A DNA stretch of 46,890 nucleotides from an uncultured Acidiferrobacteraceae bacterium (GTDB taxonomy: Bacteria > Pseudomonadota > Gammaproteobacteria > Arenicellales > UBA868), in contig CAJXWH010000003.1 of assembly GCA_913062915.1 (NCBI GenBank), positions 1-46,890 of the forward strand, read 5' to 3'. This document shows, one piece after another, positions 10,916 through 20,658 of the stretch. A program made the translations under genes and the position numbers. Position 1 is the stretch's first letter; each line of letters opens with the position of its first letter. The notes below the pieces were generated by a model. The model was given only the letters and a program-made list of their open reading frames with translations. It was not told the origin of the DNA and made no database searches.

Positions 10916-12190
10916 TCAGCGCGACGGGATGTTGCCGACACCCTCGCCTGCGGGTACAGCAGCCAACCTGGCGAGTGGTGCTTCATTGATCGGCAAGTGC
11001 ACCAGCGCCGCTACAATCCCAAGCACAATTCCTGCATACCATACCAGATCGTAAGTCCCTGTCATGTCGTAGAGAAAACCGCCCAGCCAAACCCCGAGGA
11101 AGCTGCCCAGTTGGTGACTTACAAATACAAATCCGTACAAGGTTGCCATGTAGCGAACCCCGAATATTTGTGCGACCACCATGTTGGTGAGTGGCACGGT
11201 AGAGAGCCATAGAATACCCATGGCTGCCGCAAAGAGATAGAGACTCAGCTCTGTCTTAGGCATCACGAGCAATACCAATATCACCACTGCCCTTGCCGCA
11301 TAAATAAAACTCAGCCCCAGTTTTTTAACCCCGCGGCGTCCATACATCCCGGAAAGAATCGACCCGACGATGTTGAATATACCGATCAGTGCGATCGACC
11401 AGGCGCCAACGCGGGGGGCAAACCCGAGATCGGTGACATAGGCTGGGAAGTGAATCCCGATAAAAGCAACGTGAAACCCGCACACGAAAAACCCCGTCGT
11501 GAGAAGTATGAAACCGCGATGCTGGGCTGCTTCGCGAATCGCTTCTGAAATCGTTTGGCCTGTCTCTTGTTCTCCCTTGACGCCCGGGTTAAACGGCAAC
11601 AGTAAGGCAAGGGGTAAAATAATCAGTATCGAAAAAAACAGGAAAAATAATCCGCTCTCCCAACCGTATCCGTCGATCACTCCCTGCGTGATAGGCGAAA
11701 ACAGCACCTGACCGAAAGACGTTGCGGCCGTACCAACCCCAAACACTAAGGAACGCTTCTCCGGGCCTACCACACGCACCATTGCAGTCGAGATCAGTGT
11801 AAACGAAGTAAAAGAGACTCCCACACCCGTCAATACCCCAGCTGTCAGATGCAAAATAGTAACGGAATCGGTGAAAGCCATACCCCATAGGCCCAACGCA
11901 TAGACCAGCGCACCTCCTATGATCACCAGCACATACCCATAGCGATCAGCGAGTATCCCAGCGACTGGCATCATCAATCCCCACAGTAGATTCTGGATAG
12001 CCATCGCCAAAGCAAATGTCTCCCGGTCCCATTCCATCGCCCCGGACATGGGCGTAAGAAAAAGGCCGAATGTAGACCGAGCGCCGAACCCAATCAGGCA
12101 GATCAAGCAACCAGCTATCATCACCACCACCGGTTTCTGCCATCTCTGTGACCCGAAAGTGTGTTCTGTCTCGTTCATGAATAAACTCAA
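10916..12190 (-). CDS. MFS transporter
   Basis: 424 aa, about 12 hydrophobic segments; GRDxxGRR-like loop (GMYGRRGVKKLG), ADRYGYVLVI. Confidence 0.9.
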   Translation of the reverse strand: MSLFMNETEHTFGSQRWQKPVVVMIAGCLICLIGFGARSTFGLFLTPMSGAMEWDRETFALAMAIQNLLWGLMMPVAGILADRYGYVLVIIGGALVYALGLWGMAFTDSVTILHLTAGVLTGVGVSFTSFTLISTAMVRVVGPEKRSLVFGVGTAATSFGQVLFSPITQGVIDGYGWESGLFFLFFSILIILPLALLLPFNPGVKGEQETGQTISEAIREAAQHRGFILLTTGFFVCGFHVAFIGIHFPAYVTDLGFAPRVGAWSIALIGIFNIVGSILSGMYGRRGVKKLGLSFIYAARAVVILVLLVMPKTELSLYLFAAAMGILWLSTVPLTNMVVAQIFGVRYMATLYGFVFVSHQLGSFLGVWLGGFLYDMTGTYDLVWYAGIVLGIVAALVHLPINEAPLARLAAVPAGEGVGNIPSR

Positions 12191-12333
12191 AAGATGTAGA
12201 AGGTTAAAGCCGCGTAATTGTTCAATCGTAATCGACCTTTTTTTGTTCCAAGTTATTTGCCAAGAATTCGAACAAAACGGTCAGACCGCAAACATCCCCA
12301 TTTGATCAAAGCCACGGACCGCGCACGCTGGTT

Positions 12334-13176
12334 TTAGATCGGGTCCCGAAGTCCGCTCGATCGATGCAACAGCCAGTCGACGACAAAATTGACCGCCACC
12401 GTCAAGATAGCGATGGCAGCCGCCGGCAGGAGCGGCGTGATGTCACCGTAATTAATCAGCGTGGCATTGTCACGCACCATGGAACCCCAGTCGGCGGTGG
12501 GTGGCTGAATCCCAAGACCCAAAAAACTCAAGGCGGCGATAAACAGAAACACAAAACAAAAACGAAGCCCGAATTCGGCCAGGAGCGGCGCCATGATGTT
12601 CGGCAGAATTTCCTTGCGGATCACCCACCACAGCCCCTCACCGCGCAACCGAGCGACTTCAACATACTCCAAAACCACAACATTCATCGCTGCTGCCCGC
12701 GTGATTCGATACACCCGCGTGCAGTCCAATACTGCGATCACCAAAATTAAAATCGGGATCGAAGTCCCGAGTATGGTCAGGATTAACAACGCAAAAACCA
12801 AGCTCGGGATGGCCATTAAAATATCTACAATTCGACTGATGATGGTGTCGTACCAACCGCCGAGGATCGCAGCCAACATCCCGGTGGCGCCCCCGACTAA
12901 AAATGCAAGAGTTACCGCCGCAAGAGCAATACCGATAGTATTCCTGGCGCCAAATATAAGGCGGGACAGCATATCGCGACCGAGACTATCCGTGCCGAGG
13001 GGATATTTATCTGACCACAATTCGTAAGACGCACCCAGAATCTCCGTCTCACTGTAGGGTGCGATGACCGGGGCAAACACGGCCACTACAAGGTAGGCCA
13101 TAACCACCACCAGCCCCAACTTTGCTGTCAGCGGCACCGCCCAAAACCCTTTAAGCATGCTTTGCATGGCGGTCAA
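12334..13176 (-). CDS. Peptide-type (DppC/OppC) ABC transporter permease
   Basis: 280 aa; GTDSLGRDMLSRLIFGARNTIGIAL, EYVEVARLRGEGLWWVIRKEILPNIMAPLL. Confidence 0.93.
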   Translation of the reverse strand: MTAMQSMLKGFWAVPLTAKLGLVVVMAYLVVAVFAPVIAPYSETEILGASYELWSDKYPLGTDSLGRDMLSRLIFGARNTIGIALAAVTLAFLVGGATGMLAAILGGWYDTIISRIVDILMAIPSLVFALLILTILGTSIPILILVIAVLDCTRVYRITRAAAMNVVVLEYVEVARLRGEGLWWVIRKEILPNIMAPLLAEFGLRFCFVFLFIAALSFLGLGIQPPTADWGSMVRDNATLINYGDITPLLPAAAIAILTVAVNFVVDWLLHRSSGLRDPI

Positions 13177-14129
13177 CGCGGATGCAGCAATCGCGGGTTA
13201 GTAACGATCGCGACGATGTCAGCCAGAAGATTCAACAGTATGTAGACCCCGGCAAAAATCATAGAGCACGCCTGTACCACTGGCACATCTCGCTTCGAGA
13301 CACTGTCCACCAGCAACTGACCAAGGCCTGGATACACGAACACGACCTCGACGATCACCACGCCAACCACAAGGTACGCAAGATTGAGCGCAATTACATT
13401 CACGATGGGGCCCCAAGCATTAGGCAGTGCGTGATGAAAAATCACCCGCATCGGGCGGATCCCCTTGAGATAAGCCATCTCAATGTAATCGCTCGACAGC
13501 AAATTGATGATGGCCGCTCGAGTCATCCGCATCATGTGAGCCACCACCACCAGGGTCAGTGTTGCGGCGGGTAATAACGTTCGAAATAGCTTATCCCCAA
13601 GCGGAAGATCCGTACTGACATTCGAGATACCGGGAAACCATCCTGCTTTGACAGCAAAAAACAGGATCAAAATGTAGGCCACGAAAAATTCGGGGAAAGA
13701 GATCGAAGTCAACGTGAACAAGTTAACTCCACGGTCAAAGATACTGTTCCGGTACAAAGCTGCCAACAACCCCAAGATCAAAGACAACGGCACCGCAATC
13801 GCTGCGGCAAATCCACCGAGAAAAAGGGTATTTGAAAGACGTACGCCCACGAGTTCAGCAATCTCTCGCCTGTTGGCGAGCGACCTGCCCATGTCTCCCG
13901 TCACCATCCCCTTCAACCACTCGATGTAACGTTCGTGCACCGGCCGATCGATGCCGAGTTCGGCGCGAAACACTGCCACCGTTTCTGGGGTCGCCGATTG
14001 GCCCAGGATCGCCTGCGTGATATCCCCAGGCAAAAGTTCGACAATCGAGGCAATGATCAGCGAAACGATAAATAGAGTAAAGAGGCCCAGCGCAAGGCGC
14101 TGGGCCACCACTCTCAACAAATTAAACAA
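13173..14129 (-). CDS. Peptide-type (DppB/OppB) ABC transporter permease
   Basis: 318 aa; RVVAQRLALGLFTLFIVSLI, DYIEMAYLKGIRPMRVIFHHALPNAWGPIVNVI; 4-nt overlap with the downstream permease. Confidence 0.93.
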   Translation of the reverse strand: MFNLLRVVAQRLALGLFTLFIVSLIIASIVELLPGDITQAILGQSATPETVAVFRAELGIDRPVHERYIEWLKGMVTGDMGRSLANRREIAELVGVRLSNTLFLGGFAAAIAVPLSLILGLLAALYRNSIFDRGVNLFTLTSISFPEFFVAYILILFFAVKAGWFPGISNVSTDLPLGDKLFRTLLPAATLTLVVVAHMMRMTRAAIINLLSSDYIEMAYLKGIRPMRVIFHHALPNAWGPIVNVIALNLAYLVVGVVIVEVVFVYPGLGQLLVDSVSKRDVPVVQACSMIFAGVYILLNLLADIVAIVTNPRLLHPR

Positions 14130-14473
14130 TTAATGCTTTCCTTAATAAGTCAACAAAGCTAACTAGGCAAACCACCATCTTTCGTGATATTTGCTCAGCC
14201 ATAATATTTGTTCCTTTAGGTTGTGATGAAAACATACAGGTTAGAACACTCAACTTATAATTAATCTTTACTTCGAAAAAGAGCATAACGCGAAAGACCA
14301 TTTTTCACAATTTTCCGCCAATTTTGGTAACTGACCTTAGTTTTTCTTTGATTTTTAAGTAAAATTCGAACGCCTGGTATAAGAAGAGTTGGATGGTCTC
14401 TTATTTGAATCCGCTCACAAGATCACGCTTTGGACGAATACAATCCTTTGCCCAGTGAATCCGAGTTAACCCC

Positions 14474-15235
14474 ATGGTCCAGAGAGTTCTGATCACCGCG
14501 GGTGCGAGCGGAATCGGCCGCGCAATGGCGGATGCATTCTCGGCCCAAGGTGCCACAGTATGGGTTGCCGACGTAGATGAAGCAGCGCTTGATGCCTGCC
14601 CAAAAGAATGGCGACGGGACCAGCTCGATGTAACCGATGAAAAAGCGGTCTCCAAACTCTTTGAGCGATTGCACGCTGACTGGAGTGAACTCAACGTGCT
14701 ATGTGCCAATGCCGGCATTGCTGGCCCAACCGCACCTGTGGAAGAGATTTCACTTACCGAATGGCAGCGCTGTGTTTCCGTTAACCTCGAGGGCGCTTTT
14801 CTCTTTGCCAAATACGCGGCGCCGGTTATGAAAAACCAGCAAAGCGGAGTGATTCTTCTGACTTCTTCGACTGCAGGGCTCTATGGATTTATGCATCGGG
14901 CACCGTACGTTTCGGCCAAATGGGGCGTGATCGGCCTGATGAAGACGCTCGCCATTGAGCTCGGCCCGTTTAATATTCGGGCCAACGCAATCTGCCCTGG
15001 AGGCGTTGAAGGGGCTCGTCTTGACCGCGTGGTAGAGCGGGAAGCCGAGGCAAAAGGCGTGAACGTAAACAAGATTCGCGCGGCTTACACTGCGGGGACT
15101 TCCATGCGAAGCCTCGTCAGCCCAGCAGACATCGCCAACATGGCGGTGTTCCTGGCCAGCGATGGGGCTCGACTTGTCAGTGGGCAAGTGATCGCTGTGG
15201 ACGGCCATACCGAGCACCCCGAGCCTAAGTTTTAG
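14474..15235 (+). CDS. SDR family oxidoreductase
   Basis: 253 aa; TAGASGIG nucleotide-binding motif, catalytic YVSAK, CPGG. Confidence 0.93.
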   Translation: MVQRVLITAGASGIGRAMADAFSAQGATVWVADVDEAALDACPKEWRRDQLDVTDEKAVSKLFERLHADWSELNVLCANAGIAGPTAPVEEISLTEWQRCVSVNLEGAFLFAKYAAPVMKNQQSGVILLTSSTAGLYGFMHRAPYVSAKWGVIGLMKTLAIELGPFNIRANAICPGGVEGARLDRVVEREAEAKGVNVNKIRAAYTAGTSMRSLVSPADIANMAVFLASDGARLVSGQVIAVDGHTEHPEPKF

Positions 15236-15390
15236 CATTGGCTTCTAGCATGATGCGAAATTATCCCGCTCAAAATCCCAAAAAAGTCGCTGCCCAATAC
15301 AAGCACTATCCAATCGGGGGAAGAATCTAGCAAAGCAGTCACACCACAATTTGAACATTAATCAATTCAACGACAACGGAGCACAATTTC

Positions 15391-16497
15391 ATGTCTATGC
15401 CCTATCTCACGCCGGCCATTCGCCTTCGCAGTACGCCCTTTTCCCGGCGGGTAATAGCCGCCGGCGCGAAAGCCTATACGGTCTACAACCACATGCTATT
15501 GGCTTCCTTCTTTCGCTCGGTCGAAGAGGATTATGCGCACCTCAAGAGAGCCGTTCAGGTGTGGGATGTGTCGTGCGAGCGCCAGGTCGAGATCATCGGT
15601 CCCGACGCACTGCGGCTGGTGCAGCTAACGACCCCGCGGGATTTGTCTCGAATGGCGGATGATCAGTGCTGTTATATCCCTATGGTCGATGAAAACGGTC
15701 ACATGTTAAATGACCCGATTGCTATCAAACTCGCAGATAATCGCTACTGGATCTCACTTGCCGACACCGACATGCTCTATTACTTTAAAGGTCTTGCCAG
15801 CGGTTTCGGTCTTAATGCCAAAGCGTTCGAACCCGACGTTTCTCCACTCGCGATCCAAGGGCCCAAAGCGGACCAACTGGTGGCTCGTGTTTTTGGACAG
15901 GAAGTTGTCGACACTAAGTTCTTTCGATACAAGACTATCAATTTTCAGGGCCAGAAAATGATCATTGCACGCTCCGGCTGGTCGCACCAGGGGGGATTCG
16001 AACTCTACCTGGACGGTTCGGAATATGGAGAACCGCTCTGGGACCAGTTGTTCGAAGCCGGCGAAGACCTCGACGTTCGTGCAGGCGGCCCTAACTTGAT
16101 CGAGCGAATCGAGGCGGGGCTTTTGTCCTACGGCAATGACATTACGATCGACACCACACCGTTCGAGGCCGGGCTTGGCAACTACTGTAACCTGGATACG
16201 GCAACCGACTGTCTCGGACATGAAGCGTTACTGACGCAACAAGACCCAAGTCGCCAGATTCGATCAATTTCCATTGACGGACCGTCGATCTCTGCCATCA
16301 CAAAATACTGGCCACTCAAGGACCGTGAACGTCACGTGGCAGGCCATATCTCCTCGGCCGCCTGGTCTCCCGATTTTGAAACCAACGTCGCCATTGGCAT
16401 GGTCCATGAAACACACTGGACACCTGGCACCGAACTCACCGTTGAAACCGAAAACGGTGAGCGAACCGCCACGGTCAGAGACAGTTTCTGGATTTGA
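15391..16497 (+). CDS. GcvT-family THF-dependent methyltransferase resembling dimethylsulfoniopropionate demethylase (DmdA-like)
   Basis: 368 aa; RLRSTPFSRRVIAAGAKAYTVYNHMLLASFFRSVEEDYAHLKRAVQVWDVSCERQVEIIGPDALRLVQLTTPRDLSRM and VSPLAIQGPKAD...ARSGWSHQGGFELY closely recall DmdA sequences; substrate not proven. Confidence 0.75.
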   Translation: MSMPYLTPAIRLRSTPFSRRVIAAGAKAYTVYNHMLLASFFRSVEEDYAHLKRAVQVWDVSCERQVEIIGPDALRLVQLTTPRDLSRMADDQCCYIPMVDENGHMLNDPIAIKLADNRYWISLADTDMLYYFKGLASGFGLNAKAFEPDVSPLAIQGPKADQLVARVFGQEVVDTKFFRYKTINFQGQKMIIARSGWSHQGGFELYLDGSEYGEPLWDQLFEAGEDLDVRAGGPNLIERIEAGLLSYGNDITIDTTPFEAGLGNYCNLDTATDCLGHEALLTQQDPSRQIRSISIDGPSISAITKYWPLKDRERHVAGHISSAAWSPDFETNVAIGMVHETHWTPGTELTVETENGERTATVRDSFWI

Positions 16498-16510
16498 ACT
16501 GGAGATTCGT

Positions 16511-17377
16511 GTGAACCAGACAGCGGAACGAACTGCGAGGCCGCGGCGGAGTTTTATTTTCTCGCCGGGCCTCAAGCCAGACATGTTTCCAAAAGCGCTG
16601 GCCTCGGGGACCGATATTGTCTGCATAGAGCTCGAGGATGGGATCGCGCCGAAAGATAAGCAGCAGGCCCGTGAACACGCACTGGCTTTGTTCGCTACAC
16701 CGCAGGCCGATGATGGAATTGAACGGATCGTACGCATCAACTGCCTTCGGAGTGCGTTCGGCCTGGCAGATGTCCAGGCCGTGCTCGATACCCATACGCC
16801 ACCGCCCGGATTGATGTTACCCAAAGTGATGGCGCCGGATGAGATCACCTGGCTGGACGACCTCCTGAGCGAGCGAGGTCACAATACACGTTTGCACGTC
16901 ATCATCGAAACGAATGCCGCCCTCGAATCAGCCCACAAAATCGCACGGGCCAGCCCCCGCATTGACGCGCTTTTTTTCGGTGGCATAGATATGGCCGCCG
17001 AGCTGCACTGCCGGAATGCCTGGGAGCCCCTTCTTTATGCCCGCTCGCGCGTGGTTCATGCCGCTGCGGCCGCAGGCGTCGACGTCATTGATGTCCCCTA
17101 CCTGAATCTCAACGATTTGAGCGGCATGGAACGGGAGGCCCGCCTTGCAAGAGAGTTGGGTTTCAGCGGCAAAGGGGCTATTCACCCGAAACAAATTCCG
17201 ATTCTTAACCGAGTATTTACGCCCACCGAGGCCGAGATCGCCGACGCCCGGAAAATTCTCCAAGCGTTCGAGGCGGCGGATACCGGTCTCGTGGTGGTTG
17301 ACGGAAAATTGATTGAAAAACCGGTGGTTCGAGAGATGCGTCGGATCTTGTCGATTGCTGAACGGTTGCCCCGCTGA
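16511..17377 (+). CDS. HpcH/HpaI aldolase / CitE-like CoA ester lyase
   Basis: RSFIFSPGLKPDMFPKALASGTDIVCIELEDGIAPKDK; GKGAIHPKQIPILN; GTG start at 16511 inferred because the longer ORF (16274) runs inside the upstream gene. Confidence 0.88.
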   Translation: MNQTAERTARPRRSFIFSPGLKPDMFPKALASGTDIVCIELEDGIAPKDKQQAREHALALFATPQADDGIERIVRINCLRSAFGLADVQAVLDTHTPPPGLMLPKVMAPDEITWLDDLLSERGHNTRLHVIIETNAALESAHKIARASPRIDALFFGGIDMAAELHCRNAWEPLLYARSRVVHAAAAAGVDVIDVPYLNLNDLSGMEREARLARELGFSGKGAIHPKQIPILNRVFTPTEAEIADARKILQAFEAADTGLVVVDGKLIEKPVVREMRRILSIAERLPR

Positions 17378-17417
17378 GTCTTCCTCGGGGTCAGAGGATC
17401 CACCGGATTTCGATTTA

Positions 17418-18653
17418 TTACTGTGGCAGTAATGGTTGCAGCTTCTGATTCGTATCTGCGAGAACATCCGGATCGACTTCCTGACCCGCCCTCGCCAGCA
17501 TTCCTGCGATTCGGATGTCGCGACCGATTTTCGGTCCGATGGAGACGCCGCAAGCCCCAATGATTCGATCACTGCTTAAGTAAAAGTACAAGATACCCTC
17601 TTCCGGTGAATCTCCACGTTTGACACACGACTCGTAGCCTCTTGCGAGGCCGCTCAACTGCAACACGTAGTCATACTGATCCGACCACATCCACGGAACT
17701 TCGTTATAGGCCGCCGACTCCCCGGTCAGATTCTTGCCTGCGTTTATGCCATGGTTTTGGGCGTGCTTCCAGGACTCTAGCCGCATATGCGTGTCGTAAA
17801 GGGGATGATAGAAACTGGCAACATCTCCAGCTGCGTATACGCCGTCGATTGATGTTCGCCCGCACTCATCCGTGACAATGCCGTTGTCAATTCGTATGGG
17901 GCCTTCCTCGAATGCATCCAGGTTTGGCTCGATCCCGATTCCGGCAATGATCAGATCGCAGGTGATTGAATGACCACCGCTCATTTCCACGTCGTAGGTC
18001 GCGCCGTTTGTCGTGACCCGCGAAACCGTCGTGTTCAACTGAATCGCGACACCCGCCTGTTCGTGTCTTTCCTGCACAATGCCTGCAATCTCTGGGGGAA
18101 TAGCTCTGCCCATGAGTTGTGATCCCGCCTCGATTACGGTCACCCATTTGCCAAGCGTTCTCAACGACGCTGCAAGTTCCAACCCGATAAACCCACCGCC
18201 GATGACCAACACCCGATTTCGGGTTTGCAGTTGATCGACGATAGCCTGGCTTTCGGCCATAGTTCGAAGGTAATGGATTTGCTCTGGGGCCAAACCGTCG
18301 ACTGCAAGGACCCGGTTCTTACTGCCGGTAGTAATCAGGAGTCGATCAAATGCTACCGATGAGTGCTGGTCCAACAACAGTTTGCGATTGTGAAAATCAA
18401 CGGACTCCACTTTCCGGCCCAGTTGCAACTCAATCTTATGCTCCTTGTAAAAATCTTGATCAAAAAATACGCAAGACCCCAACGTTTTCTCCCCCCTGAT
18501 ACATTTTTTTGAAAGGGGTGGGCGTTCGTATGGCAACGAACTTTCTTCAGACACGAGTGTCACCCGACAGCTTTGATCCAATGACCGGATCGCTTTGATG
18601 GCATTAGCAGCAGCTTGACCGCCCCCTAGGATGACGATATTTTTATCGGTCAT
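17418..18653 (-). CDS. FAD-dependent oxidoreductase, ferredoxin/rubredoxin reductase type
   Basis: 411 aa; two dinucleotide motifs (VILGGGQAAANAI; VLVIGGGFIGLELAASL), YAAGDVASF, C-terminal reductase domain. Confidence 0.9.
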   Translation of the reverse strand: MTDKNIVILGGGQAAANAIKAIRSLDQSCRVTLVSEESSLPYERPPLSKKCIRGEKTLGSCVFFDQDFYKEHKIELQLGRKVESVDFHNRKLLLDQHSSVAFDRLLITTGSKNRVLAVDGLAPEQIHYLRTMAESQAIVDQLQTRNRVLVIGGGFIGLELAASLRTLGKWVTVIEAGSQLMGRAIPPEIAGIVQERHEQAGVAIQLNTTVSRVTTNGATYDVEMSGGHSITCDLIIAGIGIEPNLDAFEEGPIRIDNGIVTDECGRTSIDGVYAAGDVASFYHPLYDTHMRLESWKHAQNHGINAGKNLTGESAAYNEVPWMWSDQYDYVLQLSGLARGYESCVKRGDSPEEGILYFYLSSDRIIGACGVSIGPKIGRDIRIAGMLARAGQEVDPDVLADTNQKLQPLLPQ

Positions 18654-18939
18654 TGTTAGCTCTTAGGACTCAAATTCATTCCAAGACAAGAGCCTCAAGA
18701 CGCCCACGTAAATTCAAGCTCTCATCACCCGCAGATCATTATAAGTATGGCGCGCATGCTCTGCGACCTGCTAAAGACGAATTCAAGGTTCTGAAAAACG
18801 CCACTTGAGGCAGCTAAGAACGGCGACGGCTCAGCATACTGCTCCTTTTCGAAGCGCCCTTCCCTTGCTATGCTGTTAGTAACCATGTGAATCTACGAAG
18901 TCGATTCACACCCGACTGAGCACCCAGAGCAAACGAATC

Positions 18940-19731
18940 ATGCATATCCAGGCCAACGGTATTTCGATTCATTACCAGATCGAAGGCCCAGAAGACTCGC
19001 CGATCGTTGTTTTGAGTCATTCACTGGCGGCCCATCTTGGGATGTGGGACGCACAGATGTCGACTCTCCTGCCACAATTTCGCGTGCTACGCTACGACAC
19101 CCGTGGCCACGGCCAGACCGATGCCCCCGCGGGAGATTACACGCTGGAGCTCCTCGCCCGTGATCTGTTCTCTTTGCTGGATGGGCTTGGTATTGATGCC
19201 GTCCATTTTGTTGGATTGTCCATGGGTGGGATGATCGGACAAGCCGCTGCACTCGTGGATTCGAGCCGATTTCTGTCAGCTTCCTTGTGTGATACCTCAA
19301 GTCGCATCCCCCCTGAAGCACTGCCAGTGTGGGAGGAACGAATTGCCACGGCTCGTGCACAAGGCATGGATGCCATGGTTGAATCCACGATTGATCGATG
19401 GTTCTCGCAGGCGTTCCGGGAGCGCTGTGCCACAGTGGTCGACCCGATCCGGGCCATGATCCGCTCCACGCCGCTCAACGGCTACTGCGGCTGCTCCCGC
19501 GCCATCATGGGTCTCAATCTTACCGAACAGATTTCGGCCATTACTCTTCCCACGCTGCTCATGGTGGGTCGAGATGATCCGGGCACCCCGGTGGCAGCAC
19601 ATGAAACGATCCAGCAGCAAATTGCGGGATCGGAATTGGTCGTGATCCCCGATGCCCTTCATTTTTCTAATATCGAGCAATCTGAGACCTTCAACGCCAG
19701 GCTACTGGAGTTTCTCACACGACACACCTGA
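18940..19731 (+). CDS. Alpha/beta hydrolase (3-oxoadipate enol-lactonase-like)
   Basis: 263 aa; GLSMGG nucleophile elbow, YDTRGHGQTDAP, LLMVGRDDPGTPV, C-terminal His (DALHFSNIEQ). Confidence 0.85.
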   Translation: MHIQANGISIHYQIEGPEDSPIVVLSHSLAAHLGMWDAQMSTLLPQFRVLRYDTRGHGQTDAPAGDYTLELLARDLFSLLDGLGIDAVHFVGLSMGGMIGQAAALVDSSRFLSASLCDTSSRIPPEALPVWEERIATARAQGMDAMVESTIDRWFSQAFRERCATVVDPIRAMIRSTPLNGYCGCSRAIMGLNLTEQISAITLPTLLMVGRDDPGTPVAAHETIQQQIAGSELVVIPDALHFSNIEQSETFNARLLEFLTRHT

Positions 19732-19773
19732 CCCCTCGGTGTCACACGATTCCTGGCGGTTTGTAGGCAGACT

Positions 19774-20652
19774 ATGGGCTCTCTTAAAGAAACCTACCTT
19801 GACAAGGGTTACGTAGTTTTCGAGAACCTGCTGCCCATGTCCTTGATCGAGGACCTGCGGGCAATTGTCGATAGCCTGATCGACAATGCCGCGGCACTCA
19901 CCACTTCGGACGAGGTCTACGAGATTCTAGATGATCCCAACTCCGGAAAGCCGCGGATCGAACGGATCAAATCACCGCATAAGGTACGGCCACTATTTAA
20001 TGAATTAATCCGATGTCCCGAGATCACCGACGTGCTGCGCACGCTCCTTGGCCCGGATGTTCGACTCCAGAACAGCAAACTCAATCTCAAATCGCAGGGA
20101 GGCAGTGCAGCGGTGGCATGGCACCAGGACTGGGCGTTTTATCCACACACCAACGACGACGTACTGGCGGTGGGCATCATGATTGATGACATGACCGAAA
20201 ACAACGGGCCCGTGCTGTTTGCACCCGAGACCCATCGAGGGCCCGTGTACGATCATACTTCGAACGGCTTTTTCTGTGGCGCTGTGAACGAGAGTGTGGC
20301 CGAGACCCTGACCCCTACCGCCAGGATCATCACCGGAACAGCTGGCACCGTGACCTTTCATCATGCGCGTCTGCTGCACGCATCGATTGCCAACCCATCT
20401 ATCTATCCCCGTCGCCTGCTTCTATATGAGGTGATGGCAGCCGATGCCTGGCCGTTGGCCGGTTGCTCGGCGTTTTTCGAAAGTTGGGACAGCATGAACG
20501 AGCGAATGGTGATCGGAGTGCAATCGACCAGTCCACGGCTAACGAATGTACCGGTGCGGATGCCACAGCCGGAACCGTCCAAGCGAACCTCTATCTTTCA
20601 GATACAGCGAGATGGCAGCGACCAATACTACTTGGACGATCTTAACCGATAA
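19774..20652 (+). CDS. Phytanoyl-CoA dioxygenase (PhyH) family protein
   Basis: 292 aa; GYVVFENLLPMSLIEDLR, WHQDWAFYPHTNDD (HxD), distal His in TFHHARLLHAS. Confidence 0.9.
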   Translation: MGSLKETYLDKGYVVFENLLPMSLIEDLRAIVDSLIDNAAALTTSDEVYEILDDPNSGKPRIERIKSPHKVRPLFNELIRCPEITDVLRTLLGPDVRLQNSKLNLKSQGGSAAVAWHQDWAFYPHTNDDVLAVGIMIDDMTENNGPVLFAPETHRGPVYDHTSNGFFCGAVNESVAETLTPTARIITGTAGTVTFHHARLLHASIANPSIYPRRLLLYEVMAADAWPLAGCSAFFESWDSMNERMVIGVQSTSPRLTNVPVRMPQPEPSKRTSIFQIQRDGSDQYYLDDLNR

Positions 20653-20658
20653 AAGAAA

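Noticed and set aside
14337-14383. Possible -35/-10 boxes (TTAGTT...TAAAAT) upstream of the SDR gene
   Set aside because: Poor -35 match in an AT-rich region where chance matches are expected.
19774-20652. Considered gamma-butyrobetaine hydroxylase
   Set aside because: Sequence reads as PhyH family (HQDWAF), not the BBOX/TauD-type fold.
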